A stretch of DNA of 64,000 bases from Streptomyces paludis (GTDB taxonomy: Bacteria; Actinomycetota; Actinomycetes; Streptomycetales; Streptomycetaceae): positions 3,472,001-3,536,000 of the forward strand of contig NZ_CP031194.1 of the NCBI RefSeq assembly GCF_003344965.1, in the 5' to 3' direction. The translations under genes were made by a program, and so were the position numbers. Positions 26,904-35,928 of this stretch are shown in pieces. Within the stretch, counting starts at the first letter, position 1. Each line of letters opens with the position of its first letter. Below the pieces are notes generated by a model that had not been told where the DNA came from, ran no database searches, and saw nothing but the letters and a program-made list of their open reading frames with translations.

Positions 26904-28787
26904 CTAGCTGGCCGCGGCCATCAGCTGCTCCAGGGAGTCGTGCCGGATCCGCTCCGACGGGATACCGACCCCCCGCAGCGCGTCCAGACCGCTGCGGATC
27001 AGCCCGGGCGGGCCGGACAGATACCCGTCGTACTCATGCCACGGGCCGTAGTCGCGCACCGCCTCCGGAAGCCGCCCCGTCAGCCCCTGGCTGGGCCCCT
27101 CGGCGACCACCGGCCGTACCGCCAGCCACGGATGCTCGCTCTGGAGCCGCAGCATCGTCTCGATGTCGTACAGATCCTGGTCGCTGCGCGCGCCGTAGAA
27201 GACTTCGACCCGGCGCCGGTGGCCGTGCTCGGCCACATCCTCGATGAGCGCCTTGATCGGTGCGATCCCGGTGCCGCCGCCCAGGCAGAGCAGGCCGTTG
27301 TCCGTGCTGTGGTCGACGGTCATCGAACCGGCCGGCGGTCCGAGCCGCAGCACATCGCCGACGGCGGCCTTGTTGACCAGCGCGTTCGAGACCCAGCCGG
27401 CCGGGACCGCCTTGACGTGGAAGGACAGCAGACCGTCCGGCCGGGGCGCCGAGGCGAAGGAGTAGTGCCGCCAGACCCGGGGCCACCAGGACGTCTCCAG
27501 GCTGGTGTACTGCCCGGCGCGGAACGGGTACGGCTGGTCCGGACGGACCGTGACGATGGCGATGTCCGACGTACGGCGCTCGTGCGCGACCACCTCGGCC
27601 TGCCACCAGGCGGGAGCGTGCGCCTCGTCCTCGGCCGCCGCGTCGATCATGATCTGCGAGATCGTGGTGTACGTCCTGACCCAGGCGCCCTCGGTGTCCT
27701 CGTCCCAGATGTCGGCTGCGTAGCGGGACAGCGCGCCCAGCAGCGCCTCACCGACGGCCGGGTAGTGCGTCGCCTGCGTACCGTACTTGCGGTGCCCGCG
27801 GCCCAACTGGCGCAGATAGCCCGTGAGTACGGCCGGGGAGTCCATGTGCTCCGCCGCGGTCAGCAGCGCCTTGAGCAGCCTGTCGCGCTGCGCGTCCATC
27901 GCCACGGGGAAGAGGCTCCGCAGATCCGGGTGCCGGACGAAGAGCAGTGAGTAGAAGTACGAGGTGACCTGGTCGGCGACGGGACCGATCACGGCGAGCG
28001 TACGGCGCACCAGAACGGCGTCGGGGGAGGCGTTCGGGTCGATGTCCGCGGCGGCGGCCGGCGGCTCCCCGGCCGGAGCGTCGACCAGAACCTCGGGCGG
28101 AGCCTCGGCCTCGGCCTGGACCTCGGGCGGCAGCGCGGCCGGCACCGGCGCCTCGGGCGGCAGAGCCGCGGACCCGCCACCGGGCGGGGCACCGGCGGAC
28201 GGCCCGGGATCGGCCTCGTGCGGTACGGGATGGGGCCGTACGGCGTCGGGCGGCAGCACCCCGGGCGCCGCGGCGGGCGACGGCGGCGCGTCGGCGGACA
28301 GGGCGGCGGAGGCGTCGACGGACCGCGCGGCAGCCGGCCCGGCCTCCGCCGGAAGCGGCTCACCGCCGCTCTCCACCGCGGCGCTGGTCCCCTCGGAGAC
28401 CTCCGGGTGCGCGACCGGCCCCTCGCCGCTCTGGGGCCCCTTGGCGCGCGGCTGGAAAGCATCGGGAACACCCTCCGTGGCAGCCGGGGGCCAAGGACCG
28501 GCGGCCGAGGGGCGCTCCTGCCCTTCGGCACCCTCGCGCGGCGGCGGGGGTGCGGGACGGGTCCCGCCCGAGCCCACCGGGCGTATGGAGGCAAGCGAGC
28601 GGCCCGGAACGGGTATTCGCCCCCGTCCCGCCGCCTCGGCCCCCTCTGCCGTCCCGGAATCCGGTCGGCCGCCGCCGGCTCCCGGGGTCTTGCGGGGAGC
28701 GAACCAGCCGCCTCCCGGGCCGTCCCCGGGGGTGCCACCGTCTCCGGAAGAACCGTTGTCGGCCGACGTGGTGGTCGGAGCGTCCAT
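26904..28787 (-). CDS. Flavohaemoglobin-like protein with long disordered N-terminus
   Basis: A 627-residue protein. About 250 N-terminal residues are Ala/Pro/Gly-rich and without a recognisable domain. A globin domain follows (VADQVTSYFYSLLFVRHPDL with a likely distal B10 Tyr; GRGHRKYGTQATHYPAVGEA with the probable proximal His). The C-terminal third is a ferredoxin-NADP+-reductase-like module with RHYSFASAPR for FAD and LGGGTGIAPIKALIED for NAD(P)H. Flavohaemoglobins turn nitric oxide into nitrate with O2. Ordinary members are near 400 residues, so this one is clearly extended. ATG 28787 (MDAPTTT, after GGCGAGG) is preferred; ATG 28808 is in frame. Confidence 0.88.
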   Translation of the reverse strand: MDAPTTTSADNGSSGDGGTPGDGPGGGWFAPRKTPGAGGGRPDSGTAEGAEAAGRGRIPVPGRSLASIRPVGSGGTRPAPPPPREGAEGQERPSAAGPWPPAATEGVPDAFQPRAKGPQSGEGPVAHPEVSEGTSAAVESGGEPLPAEAGPAAARSVDASAALSADAPPSPAAAPGVLPPDAVRPHPVPHEADPGPSAGAPPGGGSAALPPEAPVPAALPPEVQAEAEAPPEVLVDAPAGEPPAAAADIDPNASPDAVLVRRTLAVIGPVADQVTSYFYSLLFVRHPDLRSLFPVAMDAQRDRLLKALLTAAEHMDSPAVLTGYLRQLGRGHRKYGTQATHYPAVGEALLGALSRYAADIWDEDTEGAWVRTYTTISQIMIDAAAEDEAHAPAWWQAEVVAHERRTSDIAIVTVRPDQPYPFRAGQYTSLETSWWPRVWRHYSFASAPRPDGLLSFHVKAVPAGWVSNALVNKAAVGDVLRLGPPAGSMTVDHSTDNGLLCLGGGTGIAPIKALIEDVAEHGHRRRVEVFYGARSDQDLYDIETMLRLQSEHPWLAVRPVVAEGPSQGLTGRLPEAVRDYGPWHEYDGYLSGPPGLIRSGLDALRGVGIPSERIRHDSLEQLMAAAS

Positions 28788-29105
28788 GGTCTGCCTCGCC
28801 TCGAACATCTTTCAGTCGGTCTGCGTACATCCGCTGGCCCGGAATACGCTGATGAATCCCCCGCTCCGATCGGAACTGCCGGCAGCCGGTGTCAACCCCC
28901 GCCGTACCCCGAGTCGGGACACGAGGCCAGGGAACACGACATGGCCCGCAGTACCTGCCGTCGCAGCATGACAGGCCCCGCCGCCGCACGGGACAAAGAG
29001 CGCGAAGTCCGGCCATCCGTACCGGATTTACCGTTAGGCTGCATTGCTCCCGTCTTCATCCGGTGGATTCCGACCACGTTTCCCGCGGCATCACGGGTCA
29101 GAGTA
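28788..29105. other. Spacer upstream of the flavohaemoglobin-like gene
   Basis: About 300 bases with lower GC than its surroundings at 29010-29110. It probably contains the promoter of the flavohaemoglobin-like gene (minus strand). A possible small plus-strand frame starting near 28941 has no homology and mixed codon use. No operator palindrome was identified. Confidence 0.35.
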
Positions 29106-29747
29106 TTACTGCTGGAGGCGCGCCAGTTCATAGACCTCACGCAGATCGCCCCCTGTGTACATGTGCGTTGCCAGTCCCGACAGATGGTGATCCGCGTTCA
29201 CCGCAACCGACCTGGGCACCACGGCGAAGATCTCCGCATCGGACATGGAATCACCATAGGCAACGCAGTCGTCCATCCTCACCCCGAACTCCGCACACAG
29301 GCTGTTCGCGATCTTCACTTTGGCGGCCGGGGTGAGAATGCCGGTCCGGTCGACCGGATCCGTGAAAGGCAGCGCGGGCCAGCGTGAGCCATGCGCGGCA
29401 TGCGCGCCCCAGTCCAGCAGCCGCGACACAAAGAAATCGGGCGAGAGGGAGATAACGGCGCAGTAATCCCCACGCGCCCGAATGTCCGCCCAAACCTCCC
29501 GGATGCCGGTCATCCACGGAGCGCCCTCGAAAGCGGCCGTCACCTGCTCCGCCGTGAGTTCGGTCCACAACTCCCGGGCCCTGACGGCGAAATCGCCCGG
29601 CTCCAGCCCTTGGGACAGGAACTCCCGCTCCAGCTCGGCGATTTCGGCGCTCAGCCCCAACTGCCGGGAAATCTCCACCGCGGCCGCCGACCCCCGGATG
29701 AGGGTCCCGTCGAGATCGAAGAGATGAAGTCTGCGCAGGGTAGCCAT
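29106..29747 (-). CDS. HAD-superfamily phosphatase, subclass IB
   Basis: A 213-residue SerB-like phosphatase. Motif I is HLFDLDGTLIRG (residues 8-19), motif II is AVISLSP, and motif III/IV is AKVKIANSL followed by AYGDSMSDAEIF. The helical cap lies between motifs I and II, as in phosphoserine phosphatase and the IB hydrolases that act on phosphorylated amino alcohols or lipids. The substrate is not evident. ATG 29747 is chosen; an upstream GTG that begins in the parS site would add 37 unlikely residues. Confidence 0.87.
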   Translation of the reverse strand: MATLRRLHLFDLDGTLIRGSAAAVEISRQLGLSAEIAELEREFLSQGLEPGDFAVRARELWTELTAEQVTAAFEGAPWMTGIREVWADIRARGDYCAVISLSPDFFVSRLLDWGAHAAHGSRWPALPFTDPVDRTGILTPAAKVKIANSLCAEFGVRMDDCVAYGDSMSDAEIFAVVPRSVAVNADHHLSGLATHMYTGGDLREVYELARLQQ

Positions 29748-29841
29748 GTGCACCGAGGCTAGTACCCCTCGTGGGGATCGCGCCGGGCTCGCGTGCCCCG
29801 GCACCGCGCCTCGCGGCTCCCGACCCACCGGACGGCCGCCG

Positions 29842-29855
29842 TGTTTCACGTGAAA
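29842..29855. promoter_or_regulatory. parS: parS between divergent genes
   Basis: Exact GTTTCACGTGAAAC in the intergenic space between the HAD phosphatase gene and the broken GNAT gene. Confidence 0.95.
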
Positions 29856-29914
29856 CATCCCGTTTCCTGTAAAGCGGTGGACGCGCCCGCTCCCACTCCG
29901 ACAGCCTGGCCACC

Positions 29915-30794
29915 ATGTCGACCATGCTCTCCACGCTGCCCATCCGCCCTCTGACGATGGGCGACCTCACCGCCTGTGCGGACTTGGCCGAAGATCGCGG
30001 CTGGGCCCGCGAGGAACACAAATGGAGCCTGCTGCTCACCGCGGGCACCGGCTACGGGATCAGCGATCCCGATGATGCCGACGGCAGGCGTCTGGCCGCC
30101 ACCTGTGTGGTCACCCCCTACGGCACCCAACTGGCCAGCATCGGGATGATGCTTGTCGCGGGACACCACACCAGGAAGGGGCTCGGCCGACGGTTGATGA
30201 CCCATGTCCTGCACGAAGCGGGTGACACCCCGCTGATGCTCCCTCCACGCCACCCCGTACGGCCGGCCGCTCTATGAGCAGCTGGGCTTCAAAAACGTCG
30301 GCGAGGTGGCCACAATGGCCGGACTCTTCCGCCCCTCGGCCACCGGCACAGACGCCGGCCCCCTCACCGGTACCCGCGCCGCGACCGCCGGTGATCTGCC
30401 CGCCGTCATCGGCCTGGACACCGAGGCGGTCGGAATCGACCGCACCTCCATGATCGCCCGGCTGCCCGCCTTCGCCGACCGGCTCAGCGTCATGGAGGAG
30501 GACGCCGTCCTCTCCGGATACGCGGCGTCCTGGCCGACCCCCGCGGCGGATGTCATCGGCCCGCTGATCGCCCGCGACACGCGGACAGCGCAGGCCCTGG
30601 TCACCTCAATCGTCCCCGGCCCGGACCGGCCGGTCCGCATCCACATCGATGTGCGTCACCAGGAGCTGCTGAGCTGGGTCAAGGAACACGGCCTCGAAGA
30701 GGTCACCCGGACCACCGTGATGGTCCATGGAATCCCCGACCTCCCGGGCGACCGCGCCCGGCACTTCGCACCACTGAACATGGCAACGGGCTGA
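29915..30794 (+). pseudogene. GNAT acetyltransferase broken by a 4-bp duplication
   Basis: The region encodes one GNAT protein in two frames. The 5' part (29915 on) reads STLPIRPLTMGDLTACADLAEDRG and ends its true homology at HEAGDTPLML. The 3' part continues as HATPYGRPLYEQLGF, then GEVATMAGLFRP and a second acetyltransferase-like half. At the junction (about 30238-30246) the sequence is CTCCCTCC, where a single CTCC would restore one frame of about 292 codons. The extra four bases shift translation and give a stop at 30275-30277. It is either a genuine recent inactivation or an assembly error. Confidence 0.85.
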
Positions 30795-30888
30795 CATCCG
30801 CCGAGGAGCCGGCGGAGGCCGGGACGGCCGGGGCTGCCAGGGCTGCCGGGGCTGCTGACGGTCGCCCGCTCCGGCATAGGCTCGGCCC

Positions 30889-31341
30889 ATGAGCGACGCG
30901 CAGATACGGCCCGCGGGCCAGGACGACATCCCGGCCATCGTGGCCATGCTCGCGGACGACCCCCTGGGCGCGGAGCGCGAGTCCCCCGGCGACCTCGCCC
31001 CGTACACCACGGCCTATCGGCGGCTGGCCGACGATCCCCACCAGCACCTCGTCGTCGCCGTACGCGACAGCCGGGTGGTCGGTACGCTCCAGCTCACCGT
31101 CATCCCCGGACTCTCCCGGCGCGGCGCCACGCGCGCGGTCATCGAAGCCGTGCGCGTCCACGCGGACGAGCGGGGCAGCGGGCTCGGCACCCAGCTCATC
31201 GAGTGGGCGGTCGAGGAAGCACGGCGCCAGGGCTGCGGACTTGTCCAGCTCACCTCCGACGCCACCCGCACCGACGCGCATCGCTTCTACGAGCGGCTGG
31301 GCTTCACCGCCTCCCACGTCGGCTTCAAGCTGAGCATCTGA
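30889..31341 (+). CDS. GNAT-family N-acetyltransferase
   Basis: A 150-residue complete GNAT domain. IRPAGQDDIPAIVAML is the N-terminal strand-helix, IEAVRVHADERGSGLGTQLI is motif A with the acetyl-CoA-binding R/Q-x-x-G-x-G/A pattern, and AHRFYERLGFTASHVGFKL is the C-terminal motif B. The acceptor is unknown; the family includes enzymes for antibiotics, amino acids and protein N-termini. It lies 94 bases after the frameshifted GNAT gene, but the two are not close copies. Confidence 0.87.
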   Translation: MSDAQIRPAGQDDIPAIVAMLADDPLGAERESPGDLAPYTTAYRRLADDPHQHLVVAVRDSRVVGTLQLTVIPGLSRRGATRAVIEAVRVHADERGSGLGTQLIEWAVEEARRQGCGLVQLTSDATRTDAHRFYERLGFTASHVGFKLSI

Positions 31342-31401
31342 GGGCGCGCCCCTCGTCGCTGCCGCCCGTCGCCCGGTGTCGGTCCGGGCCGCCCGCACCC
31401 C

Positions 31402-31415
31402 GTTTCACGTGAAAC
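31402..31415. promoter_or_regulatory. parS: parS between convergent genes
   Basis: Exact GTTTCACGTGAAAC, 13 bases before the stop codon end of the convergent serine hydrolase gene. Confidence 0.95.
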
Positions 31416-31427
31416 ATCACCCGCGCC

Positions 31428-32810
31428 TCACTCCGGCAGACCGCGCCAGCCGTCCTCGTCGACCCCGCCGGGAACCGCCCCACCCGGTTCGTACGGCTCG
31501 CGGGTGAAGACGAACGACGCGAGATCGAGATGGCTCACCGCACCGTCCGGCCGCCGCACCACCCGCAGCGTCTCGCCCGCGTAGTAACCGTCGAGCCCCA
31601 CCCAGGTGCCGTCCGGAAGCGCGGTGAAGCGTGAGCCGCGTCCGCCACCTCGCAGCGGATACAGCTCCAGCCCCCGGTCCGCCACCAGCTTCAGCCCAAC
31701 GGCGGACGTACCCCAGTACCACGGCCCCGTCAGGGACAGCAGCTCCTGGTCGACCTCGGGCAGCGGCCGCCATGGCTCGGGAATCCGGGGCTCGGCCTCG
31801 GCCACGATGCCGATGAGGTCGGCGGCCACCGCGCTGATGTGCGGCCCGGACGTGGCATTGGCGAGCGCCACCGCGGCCACTCCGTCCGCCACGCTGACCC
31901 AGAGGGAGGCGACAAAGCCCGGCAGTGAGCCCGTATGACCGGCCAGCGACCGCCCTTCCCGTCGCGTCAACTGCATCCCGAGCCCATAGCCGCCGTCCAC
32001 GTCATCCCCCTCCGGCGGCACGGCCGGGGTCCGCAGCTCCGCCACGGACGCGGCGCTCAGCACCCTCTCGTCGCCCCCGCCGAGGAACATCGCGAAGCGG
32101 CAGAGATCCGCCGCCGTCGACCAGAGCTGCCCCGCCGGCGCCATCAGCCCCAGATCCTCCATCGGCTCGGGAAGCACCACATCGGCCCACGGATGCACGG
32201 CCCAGCCGCGCGCGTACGGAGCGACGGGCTGTGGCCCCGTACGTTCCATGGAGAGCGGCGTGAGGATCTCGCACCGCAGCGCCTCCTCCCACGAAGTGCC
32301 GCGCACCGCCTCGACCAGCGAACCGAGCAGGGTGTAGCCGGTGTTCGAGTAGTGGTGCCGCCGTCCTGCGGGATGCACCACGGGCCGCTCACCGAGAACG
32401 TCCGCGAGCCCCGGGCGCACCGTGCCGGGCGTACGTTCCCACCACGGGGCCGGTGACTCGGCACCCAACCCCGCGGTGTGGGAGAGAAGCTGAGCGATCG
32501 TCGCCTCCCCCGCACCGGTGCCGGGCAGATGCTTCTCCAGGGGGTCGCCGAGATCGAGCAGCCCCTCGTCACGCAGCCGCAGCACCAGAACGGCGGTGAA
32601 CACCTTGGTGATCGACCCCACCCGGTACTGCGTCTCCGCGTCCGGCGCCCGCCCGTCCACACCACCGCGCGAGCCGGTCCACACCATCCGCCCCTCGCGC
32701 GCCACCGCCCCCACCAACGACGGCGCACGCCCCTCGGTCTGCGCGAGGGCGATGCGATGCGTCAGGGCCCGTCGAGTAGCGGGCAGCAGTTCTTCACAGG
32801 GTGAGGTCAT
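31428..32810 (-). CDS. Beta-lactamase-family serine hydrolase (class C/PBP4*-like)
   Basis: A 460-residue protein of the serine beta-lactamase-like superfamily. The catalytic SxxK is SITK near residue 66, YxN is YSNTGY near 155, and the third motif is the HTGSLPG near 292. It lacks a clear signal peptide, so it is probably cytoplasmic and an esterase or D-aminopeptidase-like enzyme, not a resistance enzyme. A C-terminal domain of about 120 residues (lipocalin-like in many relatives) follows. ATG 32810 (MTSPCEE) is taken over ATG 32819. Confidence 0.87.
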   Translation of the reverse strand: MTSPCEELLPATRRALTHRIALAQTEGRAPSLVGAVAREGRMVWTGSRGGVDGRAPDAETQYRVGSITKVFTAVLVLRLRDEGLLDLGDPLEKHLPGTGAGEATIAQLLSHTAGLGAESPAPWWERTPGTVRPGLADVLGERPVVHPAGRRHHYSNTGYTLLGSLVEAVRGTSWEEALRCEILTPLSMERTGPQPVAPYARGWAVHPWADVVLPEPMEDLGLMAPAGQLWSTAADLCRFAMFLGGGDERVLSAASVAELRTPAVPPEGDDVDGGYGLGMQLTRREGRSLAGHTGSLPGFVASLWVSVADGVAAVALANATSGPHISAVAADLIGIVAEAEPRIPEPWRPLPEVDQELLSLTGPWYWGTSAVGLKLVADRGLELYPLRGGGRGSRFTALPDGTWVGLDGYYAGETLRVVRRPDGAVSHLDLASFVFTREPYEPGGAVPGGVDEDGWRGLPE

Positions 32811-32927
32811 GCACCACATCTACCGGTGACACCTCACCGGGGTCGAGCCCATTTCACCGAGCCGAGCCGAGCCCAGCTCAGTTCAGCCGAGCCAGTGCGC
32901 GCCGCCCTCCGGCGCCCCCTCACCCGT

Positions 32928-32953
32928 AACTATACCTTCTGGATGGTACAGTT
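32928..32953. promoter_or_regulatory. Probable TetR operator upstream of the DUF6220-multicopper oxidase operon
   Basis: AACTATACC (32928-32936) and GGTACAGTT (32945-32953) form a palindrome with one mismatch around an 8-base spacer. The same arms and nearly the same spacer occur immediately before the tetR gene at 35224-35253. Inferred to be a binding site of that TetR. Confidence 0.82.
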
Positions 32954-33097
32954 TCCATGTTCTGGACGCCCGCTCGCGGTCCCGCGCGACGCCCTGCGCC
33001 CCGCCCCGCCGCCCCGCGCCCCGTGCTGTCAGCCCCCGTTACACGGCGACACCGCCCGGCCGACCCGGCACATCTCGACAACCACTGGAGGATGCGC

Positions 33098-33541
33098 ATG
33101 CCGCCCACGAGTAACCCCGCCGTTCCCTGGACGACATGGGCCCTGCGGGTGACCGCCGCGCTCTTTCTGTTCATGACCCTCGCTCAGGGCCTGCTGGCCG
33201 GGCTCTTCGTGACCGGCGACGCCGGGCTGCTGACCGTGCACAGCGCCGTCGGGGGAACCCTGTCCGTGGTGGCGGCGGTCCAGGTGATCGCCGCTGTCCT
33301 GGACCGCCGCGGGCGTGCCCGCGCGGGGCAGCCGGCCGGCCGCCGGCTGATCGTGCTCTCCGTACTCGCCCTGGTGATGACGGTCGGACAGATCGGCCTG
33401 GGCATGGCCCGCGTGGTCGCCCCGCACATGTTCATCGGGGTCACGACCGCGGCCGTCGCCATGCTGGCACTGCTGCTCGTCCTGACCGAGAACCGGTGGA
33501 TCCCGGTCCAGGTCAGCGGCCTCGCGCAGGAGGTCCGATGA
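33098..33541 (+). CDS. Four-helix membrane protein (DUF6220-like)
   Basis: A 147-residue protein with four hydrophobic helices (WALRVTAALFLFMTLAQGLL; LSVVAAVQVIAAVL; LIVLSVLALVMTVGQIGLGMA; FIGVTTAAVAMLALLLVLT). It resembles the DUF6220 family. Function is unknown. The ATG at 33098 has GGAGG six bases upstream. An ATG two codons earlier is also possible. It overlaps the next gene by ATGA, so the two are translationally coupled, which suggests that it serves the exported oxidase, perhaps in electron or metal supply, although that is inference. Confidence 0.82.
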   Translation: MPPTSNPAVPWTTWALRVTAALFLFMTLAQGLLAGLFVTGDAGLLTVHSAVGGTLSVVAAVQVIAAVLDRRGRARAGQPAGRRLIVLSVLALVMTVGQIGLGMARVVAPHMFIGVTTAAVAMLALLLVLTENRWIPVQVSGLAQEVR

Positions 33542-35172
33542 ACGGGACGCGCCGACTGAGCCGGAGAGGGTTCCTCGCCGTCACCGGCGGCATGACCGTG
33601 GCGGCGGCGGGCGGCGGCACCCTCGCCGCGACCGCATCCGGCGGCCGGGAGGTCTCCGGAGGCCGGCTGGCCGGCCGGGCGGAGCTGCCGCGCCCCTTCA
33701 CCGTGCCGCTGCCGGTCCCCACCGTCGCGCGGCCCGTCCGTACGACCGGCGGCGTGGACCGGTACGAGGTGACGCAGCGCGTCGCCGATGTCGAGATCCT
33801 GCCCGGACTGCGCACCCCTGTCTGGGGATACGACGGCCTGTTCCCCGGCCCCACCTTCGTCGGCCGCTCCGGACGCAAGGTCCTGGTGACGGTCCGCAAC
33901 GAGCTTCCGGTGCCGACCTCCACCCATCTGCACGGCGGCGTCACACCCCCCGACTCGGACGGCTACCCCACGGACATCGTGATCCCCGAAGGCTGGCGGC
34001 ACGACCCGCACGGCCAGGGCGGACCCGGCGGACCCGGCGGACCCGATGGGCACGGCGGTCAGGACAGCCAGGGCGGGCACGGCGGTATGAAGATGTCACC
34101 GGACGCCTGGACCATCTCCCGGCAGACCAAGCGGTACGACTATCCCCTCGACCAGGAAGCGGCCACGCTCTGGTACCACGACCACCGCATGGACTTCAGC
34201 GCCCCGCAGGTCTGGCGCGGTCTGGCCGGCTTCTTCCTGGTCAGGGACGCCGTGGAGGAGAACCTTCCGCTGCCCTCGGGAGACCGGGACATTCCTCTGA
34301 TGATCTGCGACCGGGCCTTCGAGGAGGACGGCTCCTTCCGCTACCCGGCCCTCGACCCGTCCCTGACCGGCCGGCCCGGTGTCGAGGACGCCTACACACA
34401 GGGCGTGATGGGCGACGTCACGCTGGTCAACGGCGCGCCCTGGCCCGAGCTGGAGGTGGACGCCGTCCGCTACCGGCTACGGCTCCTCAACGCCTCCAAC
34501 GCCCGCCGCTACCGGCTGCGCCTGGAACCGGGCGCGCCGATGACCCAGGTGGCCGGCGACTGCGGCCTGCTGCCGAGGCCCCAGCGGCTGGACACCGTCA
34601 CGCTCGCTCCCGCCGAACGCGCCGAGATGGTGATCGACTTCAAGCAGTGGAAGCCGGGCGACACCGTCACACTCGTCAACACGCTGGAGGACGGCGCGAT
34701 GCGGAACGTCCTTCGGTTCCGGGTGGCCCGCCGGGCCAAGGACCCCTCCCATCTGCCCACCCGGCTGAGAGACCTCAGGCCGCTGAGCGCGTCGGACGCC
34801 GTGGCCACCCGCCGCTTCGACTTCCGTATGACCGCCACCGACGGCGGCCACGCCTGGACGATCAACGGACACCCCTTCGACACCGAGCGGTATCTGGCCT
34901 CACCCCGGCTGGGAACGGTCGAACGGTGGCGTTTCACCAGCGACTTCCATCACCCTGTCCACCTCCACCTCGCGCATTTCCAGGTGGAGGCCCGCAACGG
35001 CCGTCCGCCGGCCGCCCATGAAGGCGGCTGGAAGGACACCGTCGACGTACGGCCGTACGAGACGGTCGACGTGCTGGCCCGTTTCCATGGGTACCGCGGC
35101 CGGTACATGCTCCACTGCCACAACCTGGAACACGAGGACATGGCGATGATGGCCAACTTCCGCGTGGTCTGA
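33538..35172 (+). CDS. Tat-exported multicopper oxidase
   Basis: A 544-residue secreted oxidase. RRLSRRGFLAVTGG (residues 5-18) is a twin-arginine signal. The copper ligands of the three-domain laccase/CotA/bilirubin-oxidase class are all present: HLHG near residue 130, YHDH near 213, HPVHLHLAHF near 471, and HCHNLEHEDMAMM near 525. The last block carries the type 1 Cys-His pair and probable axial Met. Substrates can be phenols, Cu(I), Mn(II) or bilirubin. A glycine/histidine-rich insert (GGPGGPGGPDGHGG near residue 161) is unusual. It is coupled to the upstream small membrane gene. Confidence 0.92.
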   Translation: MNGTRRLSRRGFLAVTGGMTVAAAGGGTLAATASGGREVSGGRLAGRAELPRPFTVPLPVPTVARPVRTTGGVDRYEVTQRVADVEILPGLRTPVWGYDGLFPGPTFVGRSGRKVLVTVRNELPVPTSTHLHGGVTPPDSDGYPTDIVIPEGWRHDPHGQGGPGGPGGPDGHGGQDSQGGHGGMKMSPDAWTISRQTKRYDYPLDQEAATLWYHDHRMDFSAPQVWRGLAGFFLVRDAVEENLPLPSGDRDIPLMICDRAFEEDGSFRYPALDPSLTGRPGVEDAYTQGVMGDVTLVNGAPWPELEVDAVRYRLRLLNASNARRYRLRLEPGAPMTQVAGDCGLLPRPQRLDTVTLAPAERAEMVIDFKQWKPGDTVTLVNTLEDGAMRNVLRFRVARRAKDPSHLPTRLRDLRPLSASDAVATRRFDFRMTATDGGHAWTINGHPFDTERYLASPRLGTVERWRFTSDFHHPVHLHLAHFQVEARNGRPPAAHEGGWKDTVDVRPYETVDVLARFHGYRGRYMLHCHNLEHEDMAMMANFRVV

Positions 35173-35223
35173 CCAGCGGAAACAGGCCCGGGACACGAGG
35201 GACCGGAGGACGCGCACGACCCA

Positions 35224-35253
35224 ATAACTATACCTTCCAGATGGTATAGTTAT
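35224..35253. promoter_or_regulatory. TetR autoregulatory operator
   Basis: Perfect palindrome of 11-base arms, ATAACTATACC and GGTATAGTTAT, with an 8-base spacer TTCCAGAT. It ends three bases before the tetR ATG and contains TATACC/TATAGT, so it overlaps the promoter. A near copy precedes the DUF6220 gene. Confidence 0.9.
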
Positions 35254-35256
35254 GCC

Positions 35257-35802
35257 ATGCGACCCAGTAACAGGAACCAGATCCTCGATGCCGCGATCCG
35301 CGTGGTGGAACGCGACGGCATCACCAGCCTGACCCTGGAATCGGCGGCCGAGGAGGCCGGCGTGACCAAGGGCGGACTGATGTACCACTTCCGCACCCGT
35401 GACGACCTGCTGCTGGCGATCCAGCGGCATCTCACCGCCGCCTGGGAGGAGCGGCTCGCCGACGAGCTGGGCAAGCCGCTCTCCGAGGCGTCGAGCAGGG
35501 AGACCGTCGGCGCGTACACCCGGATGGGCAGCCAAGGGGGAAGCAGCAAGGCGGACCTCGCCTTCATGGTCGAGTCCGTCAGCCAGCCCGAGCTGGCGCA
35601 CGTATGGAACCAGATGATGAGCCGCTGGAGCCCGTCGCCGAGTTCGACGGAACGGGACCAGATCGACCTGCTCCTGGCACGGCTGGCCGCTGACGGGCTG
35701 TGGCTGTACGAGGCCACCAGCGCGGCCCCGCTGCCCGAACCGGTCAAGCAGGCGCTGCGGGAGCGCCTGGCCGAGCTGACGGCCCCCTCCGACGATGCCT
35801 GA
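35257..35802 (+). CDS. TetR-family repressor
   Basis: A 181-residue regulator. The HTH is in residues 6-50 (NQILDAAIRVVERDGITSLT, then LESAAEEAGVTKGGLMYHFR). The C-terminal domain has a TetR_C-like DUF region (LLARLAADGLWLYEATSAAPL) of the YcdC/FadR-like type. Translation starts directly after the operator, so its mRNA is probably leaderless. The duplicated operator indicates control of itself, the MFS gene downstream, and the DUF6220-oxidase pair. The ligand is unknown. Confidence 0.93.
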   Translation: MRPSNRNQILDAAIRVVERDGITSLTLESAAEEAGVTKGGLMYHFRTRDDLLLAIQRHLTAAWEERLADELGKPLSEASSRETVGAYTRMGSQGGSSKADLAFMVESVSQPELAHVWNQMMSRWSPSPSSTERDQIDLLLARLAADGLWLYEATSAAPLPEPVKQALRERLAELTAPSDDA

Positions 35803-35928
35803 GCCGGCGGCCGGTCGTACGGTCCCGGCGGCCGGTCGTACGGGGGCGGAGGCCGCGCTACCCCCGTACCGCCACACGCGGACAACTTGACGAAGCTGAC
35901 GAACCGACGAAGGACAAGGTGGATTTCC

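Noticed and set aside
28941..29110. Small plus-strand frame in the spacer before the flavohaemoglobin-like gene
   Set aside because: It overlaps the end of the HAD phosphatase gene if extended, has no clear ribosome-binding site and no homology that I recognise.
31428..32810. Antibiotic-resistance beta-lactamase
   Set aside because: SxxK/YxN/HxG pattern fits the esterase-like class C superfamily, but there is no signal peptide, so resistance is unlikely.
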